A stretch of DNA of 64,000 bases from positions 1-64,000 of the forward strand of contig NZ_CDME01000014.1 of NCBI RefSeq assembly GCF_000826545.1. Reading direction: 5' to 3'. The notes beneath the pieces were generated by a model. It had not been told where the DNA came from. It did no database searches and worked only from the letters and a program-made list of their open reading frames with translations. This document shows positions 49,774 to 58,978 of the stretch, piece by piece (positions within the stretch are counted from its first letter, which is position 1; every line of letters begins with the position of its first letter). Position numbers and translations under genes: made by a program. This DNA comes from Kibdelosporangium sp. MJ126-NF4. GTDB taxonomy: Bacteria; Actinomycetota; Actinomycetes; Mycobacteriales; Pseudonocardiaceae.

Positions 49774-51657
49774 TCAGAGGGCCTGGGCGAGGCGGTCGGC
49801 GAGCAGCCGCGTGAACCGGGACGCGTCGGCCAGTTCGCCGCCCTCGGCCAGCAGCGCGATGCCGTAGACGAGTTCGGCGGTCTCCGCCGCGCCGTCCTTG
49901 TTCTCCTCGTGCGCCGCACGCAGGCTGGTGATCAGCGCGTGGTCCGGGTTGAGCTCCAGGATCCGCTTGACCGGCGGGAGTTCCTGGCCCATCGCCCGGT
50001 ACATCTTCTCCAGCGTCGGCGTCAGGTCGTTCGCGTCACCGACGATGCAGGCCGGGGACGTGGTCAGCCGCGTGGACAGCCGGACCTCCTTGACGGTGTC
50101 CTGCAGCGTCTCGGTCATCCAGGTCAGCAGGCCTTCGAAGCCCTTGGACTTCTCCTCGTCGACGGCGTCGGAGTCGAGGTCGACCTGGCCCTTGGCGACC
50201 GACTGGAACTGCTTGCCGTCGAACTCGGGCACCGAGCCGACCCACATCTCGTCGACCGCGTCGGTGAGGATCAGCACCTCGTAGCCCTTGGCCTTGAAGG
50301 CCTCCATGTGCGGCGAGTTCTCGATGATCGAGCGGGACGCGCCGGTCAGGTAGTAGATGTGCTCCTGGCCTTCCTTCATCCGCCCGACGTAGTCCTTGAG
50401 CGAGGTCGGCTCGTCAGCGGAGTTCGTCGAGGCGAAGGCGGAGATCTCCAGGATGGCCTGGCGGTTGTCGAAGTCGTTGACGAGCCCTTCCTTGACCGCG
50501 GCGCCGAACTCCTGCCAGAACGTCCGGTACTTCTCGGCGTCGAGCGCCTTGACCGTGGAGAGCACCTTCTTGACGAGGCGGCGGCGCATCAGCTGGATCT
50601 GCCGGTCCTGCTGGAGGATTTCGCGGGACACGTTCAGCGACAGGTCCTGTGCGTCGACGACGCCCTTGATGAAGCGCAGGTACTCCGGCATCAGCGCTTC
50701 GCATTCGTCCATGATGAACACGCGCTTGACGTACAGCTGGACACCGCGCTTGCTTTCCCGCATGAACAGGTCAAGCGGCGCGTGCGAGGGGATGAACAGC
50801 AACGCCTGGTATTCGAACGTGCCCTCGGCCTGCATCTGGATGATCTCGAGCGGATCGGTCCAGTCGTGGCTGATGTGCCGGTAGAACTCCTTGTACTCGT
50901 CCTCGGTCGCCTCGTCCTTCGACCGCGCCCACAGCGCCTTCATCGAGTTGACCGTCTCGAACTCGACTGTCGTGGTCTCTTCGCCGTCCTCGGACTTCTC
51001 AACCTTCTCGACCTTGAGCCGGACCGGCCAGGTGATGAAGTCGGAGTACCGGCGGACGATCTCCCGCAGTTTGAAATCGGCGGTGTAGTCGAAGAGGTGG
51101 TCCTCCGCGTCCTCCGGCTTGAGGTGCAGCGTCACCGAGGTGCCCTGCGGCGCGTCCTCGACCGCTTCGATCGTGTACGTGCCCTCGCCCGCGGATTCCC
51201 ACTTGGTGCCGTCGGACTCGCCTGCTTTTCTCGTCACCAGTGTGACCTTGTCGGCGACCATGAAGCTGGCGTAGAAACCGACGCCGAACTGGCCGATCAG
51301 GTCGGCCGAGCTGTCCTTGCTCTCCTTGAGCTTGCGCAGCAGTTCCGCGGTTCCCGACTTCGCGATCGTGCCGATCAGGTCGACGACCTCGTCGCGGGAC
51401 ATCCCGATCCCGTTGTCCCTGACGGTGAGCGTGCGCTGCTGTTTGTCCGATTCCAGCTCGATCCGCAGGTCGTCGGTGTCGGCGGCGAGGTCCTTGTCCT
51501 GGAAGGCCGCGAGCCGCACCTTGTCCAGCGCGTCCGACGCGTTGGAGATCAGCTCGCGCAGGAAGATGTCCTTGTTCGAGTAGATCGAATGAACCATCAG
51601 CTGCAGCAGCTGGCGCGCCTCGGCCTGAAACTCGAGCGTTTCCATCTGGGTGTCCAC
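49774..51657 (-). CDS. htpG: Hsp90-family chaperone HtpG
   Basis: QAEARQLLQLMVHSIYSNKD, then FLRELISNASDALDKVR, the GHKL ATP site (DNGIGMSRDEVVDLIGTIAK, GQFGVGFYASFMVADKV), middle domain (FYRHISHDWTDPLEIIQMQA, GVQLYVKRVFIMDECEALMP) and C-terminal dimer domain. 627 residues, full length. GTG 51657 or ATG 51645 may be the start. Cytosolic ATP-dependent chaperone. Ends at a strong hairpin. Confidence 0.97.
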   Translation of the reverse strand: MDTQMETLEFQAEARQLLQLMVHSIYSNKDIFLRELISNASDALDKVRLAAFQDKDLAADTDDLRIELESDKQQRTLTVRDNGIGMSRDEVVDLIGTIAKSGTAELLRKLKESKDSSADLIGQFGVGFYASFMVADKVTLVTRKAGESDGTKWESAGEGTYTIEAVEDAPQGTSVTLHLKPEDAEDHLFDYTADFKLREIVRRYSDFITWPVRLKVEKVEKSEDGEETTTVEFETVNSMKALWARSKDEATEDEYKEFYRHISHDWTDPLEIIQMQAEGTFEYQALLFIPSHAPLDLFMRESKRGVQLYVKRVFIMDECEALMPEYLRFIKGVVDAQDLSLNVSREILQQDRQIQLMRRRLVKKVLSTVKALDAEKYRTFWQEFGAAVKEGLVNDFDNRQAILEISAFASTNSADEPTSLKDYVGRMKEGQEHIYYLTGASRSIIENSPHMEAFKAKGYEVLILTDAVDEMWVGSVPEFDGKQFQSVAKGQVDLDSDAVDEEKSKGFEGLLTWMTETLQDTVKEVRLSTRLTTSPACIVGDANDLTPTLEKMYRAMGQELPPVKRILELNPDHALITSLRAAHEENKDGAAETAELVYGIALLAEGGELADASRFTRLLADRLAQAL

Positions 51658-51732
51658 CCGCCGATTATCTCAATGCCCCGTGAAGTCGTTATCGCCTGGT
51701 CCGGCGGTCCGGCCCGGACCAGGCGACCAACG

Positions 51733-53256
51733 TCAGGTGCGTCGGCAGGTGAAACTGGTTGCCGAGTTCGGGTCGCCGCCCTGGTAGCTGGCGACCAGCG
51801 GGTACAGGCACAGGTCACGGGTCGCTTTGCCGTCGGCGGTGCGGGCGGGCAGCGTCTGCGGTGCCTTGCCCTTCTCCACCCAGTCGACCAGCGCGGCCAT
51901 CGGGTCGACGGGTACCGCGCCCGGACCACCGTTGCAGTGGTCGGCGCCAGGAGCCAGGAACACCCGGTAGAAGTCGTCCACGTTGCCCATCCGGCGGCCG
52001 ACACGGTCGCGGTAGTCGACGGTGCCCTGGTACGGGATCAGTGCGTCGTCGGTGCCGTGCCAGGTGATCATCTTGCCGCCTGACCTGCGGAACGCCGTCA
52101 GGTCGGGGTCGTCGGTGCCGATCGTCGGGTTGTAGCGTGCCCGCGACTCGGCGAACACCCGGTAGTACTGCGCGTACGACATCTTGCTCACGTCGAACTT
52201 CGGGTCGCGCTTGACGAAGTACTGCACCCAGGTCGCGCCGATCTCGAACGGCGGCTGGCTGGCCACGTAGCTGAGGTCGGCGCCGGGGTTGAAGCCGTAC
52301 CAGCCGTGTGGGCCGTCCCAGATCTTGCGGACGACCTCGGCGTCCGCCGGGGAGATGGTCAATTCCTCGCCGTCACAGACGATCTTCGTGCCGACCAGGT
52401 CGAACGGGTTGTAGTGGCACTTTCGCGGGTCGTTGATCACCCGGTCGGCCACGCCGTCCTTCGCGTCGCAGGCGTCGACCGCGGCCTTCTCGAACGCGTC
52501 CTGCTCGCACTGCGACAGCTGGTTGCGCTCCTCGTTCTGGACCACCGTGGGCCACAGGTCGGCGACCAGGAACCTGTCCCAGTTGATCGCGGGCGCGGCA
52601 GCGTTGATGCCGTCGTAGTCGTCCGGGTAGCGCTGGGCGTTCATCAGGCCCTGGCGGCCGCCGGTCGAGCAGCCGTTCCAGTACGAGTGGCTCGCCGGGC
52701 GCCCGTAGTGCTGGGCGGTCACGGCCTTGCCCGCGACCGCCATGTCGTGCAGCGACCGGGAGGCGAAGTTGCGCAGCAGCTCGGTGTTGACGTTGCCGTT
52801 CGCGTCCAGCGCCCACTTGGCCGGGTTGCTCAGGTTCGAGTCCACCCCGCCGTCGGTGGTCGCCGCCGCGTAGCCGAGCTTGATCTGTTCGGCCAGCATC
52901 GCGTCCCAGGTGCCCATCGAGTAGCCACCGCCGCCGACGCCCTGGAACCGGCCGTTCCAGCCGGACACCGGCAGCCACAGCCGCACAGCGACCTTGTCGC
53001 CGACGCCCGGATGCGTCAGCACCGCCGTCACATCGCAGTACGCCGGGACGTTCGTGACCGGCGGGATGGGAAAACCGGGCGGATACGCCACAGATCCGCC
53101 AGGTTTGTCGACAGCCGTCACCGAAACGACTTCGGCGCCGGGAACCGTCGGCTTACCCACCGCGCCGCAGCCCTGCGCGGCCGAGGCAGCCGTCGGTGTG
53201 ATCACCATGAACATCACGGAAAACAGCGCCACCGAGGCGCTGAGCAGTCGTTTCAT
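51733..53256 (-). CDS. Secreted tannase/feruloyl-esterase family hydrolase
   Basis: Signal peptide KRLLSASVALFSVMFMVI ending at ASA, then the tannase family pattern: VAVRLWLPVSGWNGRFQGVG, GGGYSMGTWDAML, YAAATTDGGVDSN, nucleophile region YWNGCSTGGRQGLMNAQRYP, paired cysteines, and HGTDDALIPYQGTVDYRDRV with the Asp and later ADHCNGGPGA with the His. It should cleave esters of gallic or hydroxycinnamic acids in plant material. ATG 53256 is preferred. Divergent from a GNAT gene. Confidence 0.88.
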   Translation of the reverse strand: MKRLLSASVALFSVMFMVITPTAASAAQGCGAVGKPTVPGAEVVSVTAVDKPGGSVAYPPGFPIPPVTNVPAYCDVTAVLTHPGVGDKVAVRLWLPVSGWNGRFQGVGGGGYSMGTWDAMLAEQIKLGYAAATTDGGVDSNLSNPAKWALDANGNVNTELLRNFASRSLHDMAVAGKAVTAQHYGRPASHSYWNGCSTGGRQGLMNAQRYPDDYDGINAAAPAINWDRFLVADLWPTVVQNEERNQLSQCEQDAFEKAAVDACDAKDGVADRVINDPRKCHYNPFDLVGTKIVCDGEELTISPADAEVVRKIWDGPHGWYGFNPGADLSYVASQPPFEIGATWVQYFVKRDPKFDVSKMSYAQYYRVFAESRARYNPTIGTDDPDLTAFRRSGGKMITWHGTDDALIPYQGTVDYRDRVGRRMGNVDDFYRVFLAPGADHCNGGPGAVPVDPMAALVDWVEKGKAPQTLPARTADGKATRDLCLYPLVASYQGGDPNSATSFTCRRT

Positions 53257-53280
53257 TGTTCTCCCCTGACCAGGCTTCCT

Positions 53281-53300
53281 ACTCACCGTAGCGGGTGAGT
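53281..53300. promoter_or_regulatory. Palindrome between the tannase-family and GNAT genes
   Basis: ACTCACC-GTAGCG-GGTGAGT has exact 7-bp arms. It sits in the 52-base divergent spacer and could be an operator for either gene. Confidence 0.35.
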
Positions 53301-53308
53301 TCCCCCGG

Positions 53309-54085
53309 ATGACGCTATCCGGACAGGCCACCATTCGCTTAGCTGACGCTATGCAAATCGTTGATCTTGCGACCCGCCCCGACCTTGCCGAGGCCGCGCT
53401 CGACCTGGGCGACGTCGGGGGTCAGTTCATCTACGCCGGTGCCAGCGGGAAGATGATCTCCCTGGAACGGTTCCGGCAGCAGTGGAGCCGGTACTTCCTG
53501 ATCGCCGTCGAGGACGGCGTGCCGATCGCACGCACGTTGTCGGTCCCGCTCGCGTACCCGGCCGAAGGCCGCGACGAGCTGCCGGAGCACGGCTGGGACG
53601 AGGCGGTGCAGTGGGCCGCGCAGGACCTGATCGACGGTCGCGCGCCGAACGCGTTGTGTGCGCTGGAAGTCGTGATCGACCCGCGGCACAGAGGACGGCA
53701 CCTCTCCTCGGAGATGCTCAAGGCACTGAAGGCACGCGCGGCGGAAACGGGGCTGTCCCGGCTGATCGTGTCGGTCCGGCCGATCGGCAAGGAGGCCGAG
53801 CCGAAGACACCGATGCGGGAGTACGCCTTCCGCCGCCGCCCGGACGGCCTGCTCGCCGATCGCTGGCTGCGCACGCACGAACGGCTGGGCGCGGAACTGA
53901 TCAAGATCTGCCCGTTCGCGGTGACCATCTCCGGCTCGTTCGCGGACTGGAAGCAGTGGGGCAACGTCGACCTCGTCGACGGCGACAACCTGTTCCCCGG
54001 CGGCATCGCGCCGATCATCGCATCGTCCGAACGGGACTACGGCGTCTACGTCGAGCCGAACGTCTGGATGGAACACCCGATGTAG
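53309..54085 (+). CDS. GNAT-like acetyltransferase
   Basis: Recognised by the N-terminal IVDLATRPDLAEAALDLGD, the core PNALCALEVVIDPRHRGRHL with the acetyl-CoA loop at RHRGRH, and SSEMLKALKARAAETGLSRL. The C-terminal part (LRTHERLGAELIKICPFAVT, GGIAPIIASSERDYGVYVEP) is longer than a minimal GNAT. ATG 53309 or ATG 53351 may be the start; neither has a clear RBS. Substrate unknown. It ends at a strong bidirectional hairpin. Confidence 0.75.
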   Translation: MTLSGQATIRLADAMQIVDLATRPDLAEAALDLGDVGGQFIYAGASGKMISLERFRQQWSRYFLIAVEDGVPIARTLSVPLAYPAEGRDELPEHGWDEAVQWAAQDLIDGRAPNALCALEVVIDPRHRGRHLSSEMLKALKARAAETGLSRLIVSVRPIGKEAEPKTPMREYAFRRRPDGLLADRWLRTHERLGAELIKICPFAVTISGSFADWKQWGNVDLVDGDNLFPGGIAPIIASSERDYGVYVEPNVWMEHPM

Positions 54086-54099
54086 ACAGCCACCGAGTT

Positions 54100-54151
54100 C
54101 CCCTCGTGAGTGTTTGTCCGAGCTGGAGCTCGGATAAACACTCACGAGGGG
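54100..54151. terminator. Bidirectional terminator, TCGTGAGTG family copy 3
   Basis: Arms 54100-54124 and 54127-54151 pair over 25 positions with one wobble and a 2-base loop. The outer part (CCCTCGTGAGTGTTTG) matches the hairpins at 36188 and 49724, while the inner part differs. It separates the convergent GNAT and LPMO genes. Confidence 0.8.
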
Positions 54152-54164
54152 TTCAGGGACCCGA

Positions 54165-54680
54165 TTACCTGATGTTGACGTCGATGCAGACGTAGAACGC
54201 GTTCGCGGTGTCCGCGATGTTCCACACGACGAGCATCTTCTGACGACCCTTGAAACTGCCCAGGGTCACGTTGTTGTGCGTGAACCCGAACGGCGGCCGT
54301 GCGCCACCGTCGCTCTTGGACCACACGCGGGTGCCACCGATGAAGTACTCCCACGTGCTTGTCGCGTGCGACGCGGTGATGTTCCACGTGAACGACTGGG
54401 TCGAGCTGACGTCCTGGACCTTCCAGCCCATACCGTCGTTGTTCAGCTCAGCGAACCTGCCCACGTTGCCGTGACAGTTGCGCAGCCCCTTGGGGCCTTC
54501 CACACTCTGCGGCTCGTACTTGATGCTGCCGCACTGCACCACTCCACGCTTGCACTGGTCCTGACGGCTGGACGGATTGCTGATCCATCCGTGTGCCGAT
54601 GCCGTCCCAGCAGGGAGGATGACGGTGAGCAGAGGTGCGAGCAGTAGACCGACAACGGCCGCAATGAATTTGCGCTTCAT
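54165..54680 (-). CDS. AA10 lytic polysaccharide monooxygenase (chitin/cellulose-active type)
   Basis: Signal peptide RKFIAAVVGLLLAPLLTVIL, cleaved after ASA so that His30 becomes the mature N-terminus: HGWISNPSSRQDQCKRG. His30 and His105 (WNITASHATSTWEYF) form the copper histidine brace, and Phe162 in TANAFYVCIDV is the usual axial position. Single catalytic domain, no carbohydrate-binding module. AGGAG before ATG 54680. A dre-type operator 103 bases upstream suggests DasR control by GlcNAc signals, which favours chitin as substrate. Confidence 0.92.
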   Translation of the reverse strand: MKRKFIAAVVGLLLAPLLTVILPAGTASAHGWISNPSSRQDQCKRGVVQCGSIKYEPQSVEGPKGLRNCHGNVGRFAELNNDGMGWKVQDVSSTQSFTWNITASHATSTWEYFIGGTRVWSKSDGGARPPFGFTHNNVTLGSFKGRQKMLVVWNIADTANAFYVCIDVNIR

Positions 54681-54782
54681 TGTTCCAGCTCCTCTTCACG
54701 ACGAGCTGCGGTCCGGTGTCGCGCGCCGACCGGCACCGTCCGCTCGGTGCCGATACCTAACACAAGACCTGCAGGGGTTTTG

Positions 54783-54794
54783 TGGTCTAGACCA
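54783..54794. promoter_or_regulatory. DasR responsive element (dre) upstream of the LPMO
   Basis: TGGTCTAGACCA is a perfect palindrome identical to the core of the Streptomyces dre consensus (ASTGGTCTAGACCAST). It lies 103 bases upstream of the LPMO start. In Streptomyces such sites repress chitin utilisation genes until GlcNAc-6-phosphate binds DasR. Confidence 0.8.
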
Positions 54795-55309
54795 TACTAA
54801 CGTCGGACGTCTCGGTCAAGCGATGGCAAAGCCCTTTGACTGCTGGGCATTCCCGACCGAACGCGACAATCAGCGCTCCGGATTTCGTTGCGGATAGTGA
54901 AACGCCGTTTGTCACCGTAGGTTAGTGTGCGCCACGGACCCGCTCCGGCGGAAGAGATGGACTGGACCAATCTCGGCGCCGTCCGGCAGCGCGCTGCCGA
55001 TCCGGTCGCACATCGTGCAACGACAACCATTTCCAGGCCGCCCACCAGGCGAGGGGACAATGCTCACCACTCCCCCGGCGGGGTGGTCCGACCATCGGGT
55101 TCCCTGTTATCCCGCTGGGCCGAATGCCGCATTGACGATGCCACCGGTTACCGCTTGTATCGGAGGGACGTCTACGCGTAGGCAAGCCCCATCCCTGCAC
55201 ACAGTCCGCTGCCGCCGGTCGCGCGAACCGCCCGGCGCGGGCGGGCTGTCCTGATCTGGCGTGCCCGCTGTCTCGCCATGCCCGGGTGCGCCTCGGGAGG
55301 ACCCTGCTG
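54795..55309. other. Intergenic region without a convincing gene
   Basis: Short frames occur on both strands but lack family features and ribosome binding sites. This 515-base spacer separates the divergent LPMO and M4 protease genes and must hold the protease promoter; no clear hexamer pair stands out. Confidence 0.4.
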
Positions 55310-56830
55310 ATGAATCGCAAGCGATCGGGGCTGGCCTTGACCGCCAGCCTCGCCATGGTCGTGACAACGATGACGGTGTTGTCACAACCCGCGCAGGCCG
55401 AAGAGCTCGCCACGCGGGCAGCCGACCGCGCGGGTATGGCACTGGCGCAAAGCCCCGACGAGTCGTTCCACCGGTCCGCGACAACCCTCGGCGCCGCCGG
55501 ACTGTTCTACTCGTCCTACCAACGGACCTACCGCGGGCTGGACGTGGTCGGTGGTGACGCGGTGATCGTCACGGACGGCAAGGGAACCGTGCACGACCAG
55601 ATCACTGCGGACACCGCTCGGATCAACGTCGGCACCCGCCCGTCGCTGAGCGCGAACACCGCGACGGACATCGCGCGCAAGCACCTGTCCAGTGTGGACA
55701 AGACCAGCCAGCGCCTCGTGGTCGCGGCCGGTGAGCGTCCGGCACTGGCCTACGAGGTGACACTCGACGGCCAGGCGGCAGAGCAGGTCCCCAGCCGCAT
55801 GCACGTGCTCGTCGACGCGCAGTCCGGCGCCGTGCTGGACAGCTGGGACGAGGTCAAGGCAGGAACCGGCAACAGCTTCTACAACGGCAACCCGGTGACC
55901 ATCAACACCCAGCAGAGCGGCAGCACGTTCTCCACCATCGACCCGACGCGCAACGGCGTGCGGTGCGGGCGGTCGAGCAACCAGCAGGTGTTCACCGGCC
56001 CCGATGACAACTGGGGCAACGGATCCGGCACCGACCTGGAAACCGCGTGCGTCGACGCGCTGTACGCGGCTCAGCGGCAGTGGGACATGCTGCGCGACTG
56101 GCTGGGACGCAACGGCATCGACGGCAACGGCCGCGGCTTCCCCGCCCTCGTCGGCCTCGCGGCCGTCAACGCGTTCTGGAACGGCAGCACGGCATCGTTC
56201 GGCCGGTCGCAGGACGGGCAGCGCCAGGTTGTCCCGATGGACGTGGTGGCGCACGAGTTCGGCCACGGCATCTTCCAGTTCACCCCCGGCGGTTCCGGTG
56301 GCGGCGGCAACGAGAAGGGCGGACTGAACGAGTCCACCGGTGACATCTTCGGCGCGTTGACCGAGCACTTCGCCAACAACCCGAACGACCCGCCGGACTA
56401 CGAGGTCGGCGAAGAGGTCAACCTGGTCGGCCGCGGTCCGATCCGGTCGATGTACCAGCCTTCGCGGCTCAACCACCCGAACTGCTACAGCTCGTCCATC
56501 CCGAACACCGAGGTGCACGCGGCAGCGGGCCCGCAGAACCACTGGTTCTACCTGCTCGCCGAGGGCACCAACCCCGGCGGCGGCAAGCCGGTCAGCCCGA
56601 CGTGCAACAACACGACGATCACCGGCATCGGCATCCAGAAGGCGGGCCAGATCTTCTACAACGGTCTGCTGCGCAAGACCGCGACGTGGACCCACGCCCG
56701 TGCGCGGGTCGCCACGCTGCAGGCCGCCAAGGCCTTGTTCCCCGGCAGCTGCACCGAGTTCAACGTCACCAAGGCGGCGTGGGCAGCGGTGAGCGTTCCG
56801 GCACAGGCAGGCGAGCCCGCCTGTCCGTGA
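55310..56830 (+). CDS. Secreted M4 (thermolysin-like) metalloprotease
   Basis: Signal peptide RKRSGLALTASLAMVVTTMT ending at AQA, an FTP/PepSY-type propeptide (about 35-190), then the M4 catalytic domain: zinc motif HEFGH (about His315), the third ligand Glu in GGLNESTGDIFG, and the late catalytic His in AAGPQNHWFYLLAEG. Typical actinomycete neutral protease, autoprocessed after export. ATG 55310 has GGGAGG upstream. It has no C-terminal prepeptidase or P-domain. Confidence 0.92.
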   Translation: MNRKRSGLALTASLAMVVTTMTVLSQPAQAEELATRAADRAGMALAQSPDESFHRSATTLGAAGLFYSSYQRTYRGLDVVGGDAVIVTDGKGTVHDQITADTARINVGTRPSLSANTATDIARKHLSSVDKTSQRLVVAAGERPALAYEVTLDGQAAEQVPSRMHVLVDAQSGAVLDSWDEVKAGTGNSFYNGNPVTINTQQSGSTFSTIDPTRNGVRCGRSSNQQVFTGPDDNWGNGSGTDLETACVDALYAAQRQWDMLRDWLGRNGIDGNGRGFPALVGLAAVNAFWNGSTASFGRSQDGQRQVVPMDVVAHEFGHGIFQFTPGGSGGGGNEKGGLNESTGDIFGALTEHFANNPNDPPDYEVGEEVNLVGRGPIRSMYQPSRLNHPNCYSSSIPNTEVHAAAGPQNHWFYLLAEGTNPGGGKPVSPTCNNTTITGIGIQKAGQIFYNGLLRKTATWTHARARVATLQAAKALFPGSCTEFNVTKAAWAAVSVPAQAGEPACP

Positions 56831-56835
56831 TCTGA

Positions 56836-57606
56836 CTACGGGGTGGCGGGCCGCTGGAGCCCGCCGCCCCGGATCACCTCGACGAGACTGGCGAAGCTCT
56901 CCGAACCACGACCGGCCGCGATCCCTTGCGCGGTGAGGGACTGGACCACCCTCGGCAACGCGGCGTCCAGGCCGCGTTGCTCGGTCACGGCGATCAGGTG
57001 GCGCATCAGCGGCTCGTCGAGTTCGAGCCATTCCTCGTCGCCCGGGTAGCGTCCTTCGTCGACCTGACCGGCGTAGTCGTCGATGACGTCGGCGACCGTG
57101 GTCTTCAACCACTGGTTCAACATCGGCGTGAACGTCCGCGCTTCGACACCCGCTCCGGTCAGCAGTGCGGCCGTCTGCAGATAGCCGGTCAACGTGGCCC
57201 ACGCGAAGTTCAGCATCGCGGCGTCGTAGAGCGACGCCGTCCCCGCGTCCGGGCCGAGGTACGTCGCCGATCCCAGCCGGGTCAGGTGTTTCTCGTTGCG
57301 CGCGAACACTTCCGGCGCTCCGCTGTACACCAGCACCGTGTCCGTACGGCCGACATGCTCGGGATGCGCCATCAACGCGCCGTCCAGATACCGGCCGGGA
57401 AACAGGTTCGCGGCCTCGGCCGCCTGCTCGCTCGTGCCGGATGTCAGGTTCACGATGTCCGCTTCGCCGGGCAGCCGCGGGATCCGGGAGTAGTCCTCGA
57501 CGCAGAGCACGACCAGGTCGGCCTGCCCTGTCAGGGACTCGGTCGCGGGCACGGCCAGTGCCGCCGCGATCGCCTTGGCACGGGGATTCGTTCCGATCAC
57601 TGTCAT
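56836..57606 (-). CDS. NAD(P)-dependent oxidoreductase, imine-reductase-like
   Basis: N-terminal Rossmann part is unusual (TVIGTNPRAKAIAAALAV, with ADLVVLCVEDYSRI), followed by IVNLTSGTSEQAAEAANLFP, RYLDGALMAHPEHVG and the helical C-terminal dimer region with LYDAAMLNFAWATLTGYLQT. This matches the 6-phosphogluconate-dehydrogenase-like family that includes imine reductases. ATG 57606. The gene follows a TetR gene with an operator palindrome between, so it is the likely repressed target. Confidence 0.82.
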   Translation of the reverse strand: MTVIGTNPRAKAIAAALAVPATESLTGQADLVVLCVEDYSRIPRLPGEADIVNLTSGTSEQAAEAANLFPGRYLDGALMAHPEHVGRTDTVLVYSGAPEVFARNEKHLTRLGSATYLGPDAGTASLYDAAMLNFAWATLTGYLQTAALLTGAGVEARTFTPMLNQWLKTTVADVIDDYAGQVDEGRYPGDEEWLELDEPLMRHLIAVTEQRGLDAALPRVVQSLTAQGIAAGRGSESFASLVEVIRGGGLQRPATP

Positions 57607-57614
57607 TCGCACGC

Positions 57615-57633
57615 AACCTACATTATGTAGGTT
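57615..57633. promoter_or_regulatory. 19-bp TetR-type operator
   Basis: AACCTACAT-T-ATGTAGGTT has exact 9-bp arms and lies 9 bases ahead of the reductase start, overlapping the TetR stop codon. On the minus strand it contains CATAAT, a possible -10, so a bound repressor would block a short-leader promoter for the reductase. Confidence 0.7.
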
Positions 57634-58192
57634 AGCGTCCGGACGCAAGCCGTTTCACGACGAGACTGGCGGTGGCGATCGCGTCGGCACGCGAGATCCG
57701 GTTGTCCGCCGCGGCTCGCGCCAGGCCGTCGACAGCGCTGAGCATCCCGGTCAACGCGGGCAGATCCAGGCGCGCGAACGGTTCGAGCGCCTGCCGGAAC
57801 TCCGCGATGTAGACCTCACGGGACTCCCGCAGCACCTTCCGGGTCTCCGGGCTGCCGGACAGCGCGGCGAAGACCTCCTCGCACTCCTCCCCCGCGTCCA
57901 GCACCCCGTCGACGTACGCGGTGGTCAGCACGGAGGCGACCGCGCCGAGCGATCGGGCGCGCTCGGCCAGCGCCTCGCGGATCGTCTCGACGATCCGCTG
58001 GTCGTAGTCGCGGTAGAGCTCGACCAGCAGCCCCTCGCGGGTACCGAAGTGGTCGTACACGACTGGCCGCGACACGGCTGCCTGCTCGGCGAGGGTGACC
58101 AGCGTCAGCGTGTTGGTGCCGTCGGCGCGGATGATCTCCAGCGCCGAGTCCAGCAACTGCCGACGCCGGTCAGCACGACTCAACCTGCCCAT
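57632..58192 (-). CDS. TetR-family repressor
   Basis: HTH: RRQLLDSALEIIRADGTNTL, LVTLAEQAAVSRPVVYDHFG, TREGLLVELYRDYDQRI. The C-terminal domain is helical (AYVDGVLDAGEECEEVFAAL). ATG 58192; 186 residues. Just 8 bases downstream of the XRE gene and upstream of the reductase, with the operator at its own 3' end. It likely controls the reductase. Confidence 0.88.
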   Translation of the reverse strand: MGRLSRADRRRQLLDSALEIIRADGTNTLTLVTLAEQAAVSRPVVYDHFGTREGLLVELYRDYDQRIVETIREALAERARSLGAVASVLTTAYVDGVLDAGEECEEVFAALSGSPETRKVLRESREVYIAEFRQALEPFARLDLPALTGMLSAVDGLARAAADNRISRADAIATASLVVKRLASGR

Positions 58193-58200
58193 ACCCTCAT

Positions 58201-58551
58201 TTAGCCATAGGCTCGTCCGCAGCACGCACAGTGGCCTTCGCCCGCCCGCGGGCTCGCATCCTTGAGCTGGGCCTGCTGCCACTGCTGCCGCCACCGGCCG
58301 ACCTCCGCGTTGTGCTTGGCCGTCAGGTCGGCGCCGTCCCGGTGTCGCGCCAGCGCGCGGACGAACGACAGCACGAAATCGATCTTGGGCAGGCGTTTGC
58401 CGTTCAGTATCTCGCTGATGGTCGACGGCGACAGCGGATACCCGCCGGACCGCGCCGCCAGTTCGCACACCCGGTGATAACTCGGTTTGCCGCACTTGAT
58501 GTGCAGCGCTCGCAAGCTCGTGGCGAACTCGTGGGCCTGGTGGCTCGACAC
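58201..58551 (-). CDS. Small XRE-family regulator
   Basis: A 116-residue protein with an HTH (FATSLRALHIKCGKPSYHRV, SPSTISEILNGKRLPKIDFV, LSFVRALARHRD). The C-terminus (GHCACCGRAYG) has three cysteines within nine residues but only one Cys-Cys cluster, possibly metal-binding. GTG 58551 with GGGAG upstream. Operon with the TetR gene. Confidence 0.75.
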   Translation of the reverse strand: MSSHQAHEFATSLRALHIKCGKPSYHRVCELAARSGGYPLSPSTISEILNGKRLPKIDFVLSFVRALARHRDGADLTAKHNAEVGRWRQQWQQAQLKDASPRAGEGHCACCGRAYG

Positions 58552-58978
58552 GACATTTCTCCCTTTCCGTGGCGCGCCGACAACGTTTCCGGGAATGATC
58601 GCAAGCCCGATCTACGCCGTTGTCCGGTTTTGTTCGGCGATATTCGACGCGGCCACCATCCGTGCCCGGCACAGTGCCTTGGCTACCAGGCATTTCGCCG
58701 CAGGCGCCGGTCAGCCGAACCAGCGGACTGATCCATTTGGTTGAACCTTTGCTCTACCGAGTGGCGTCTCATCCTATGGTCTGGCGTTTGACAGCACTGT
58801 CACGCCGTCGGGACCATTCCGCCCATGAGTGCCGGTGTCGCCCTCGTTCGGCGGCTTCACGTCGACCTGGCCAAGCAGGCCAGTTCGCTGTAAGCGCGTC
58901 GCTTCCCGCTCACTGAAACACCCTCCTCACGCGCGTTCCCGCGCGCCCATTTCCCATGGAACGAATCAGGAGCTGTCC
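58552..58978. other. Divergent promoter region of the sulfur cluster
   Basis: 427 bases without a convincing gene between the XRE gene and the exported selenium-binding-like protein. A TTGACA at about 58789 is a possible -35. AGGAG at 58969 is the RBS of the next gene. Confidence 0.4.

Noticed and set aside
54925..55254. 109-codon open frame before the M4 protease
   Set aside because: No RBS, no family features and proline/arginine-rich composition typical of spurious frames.
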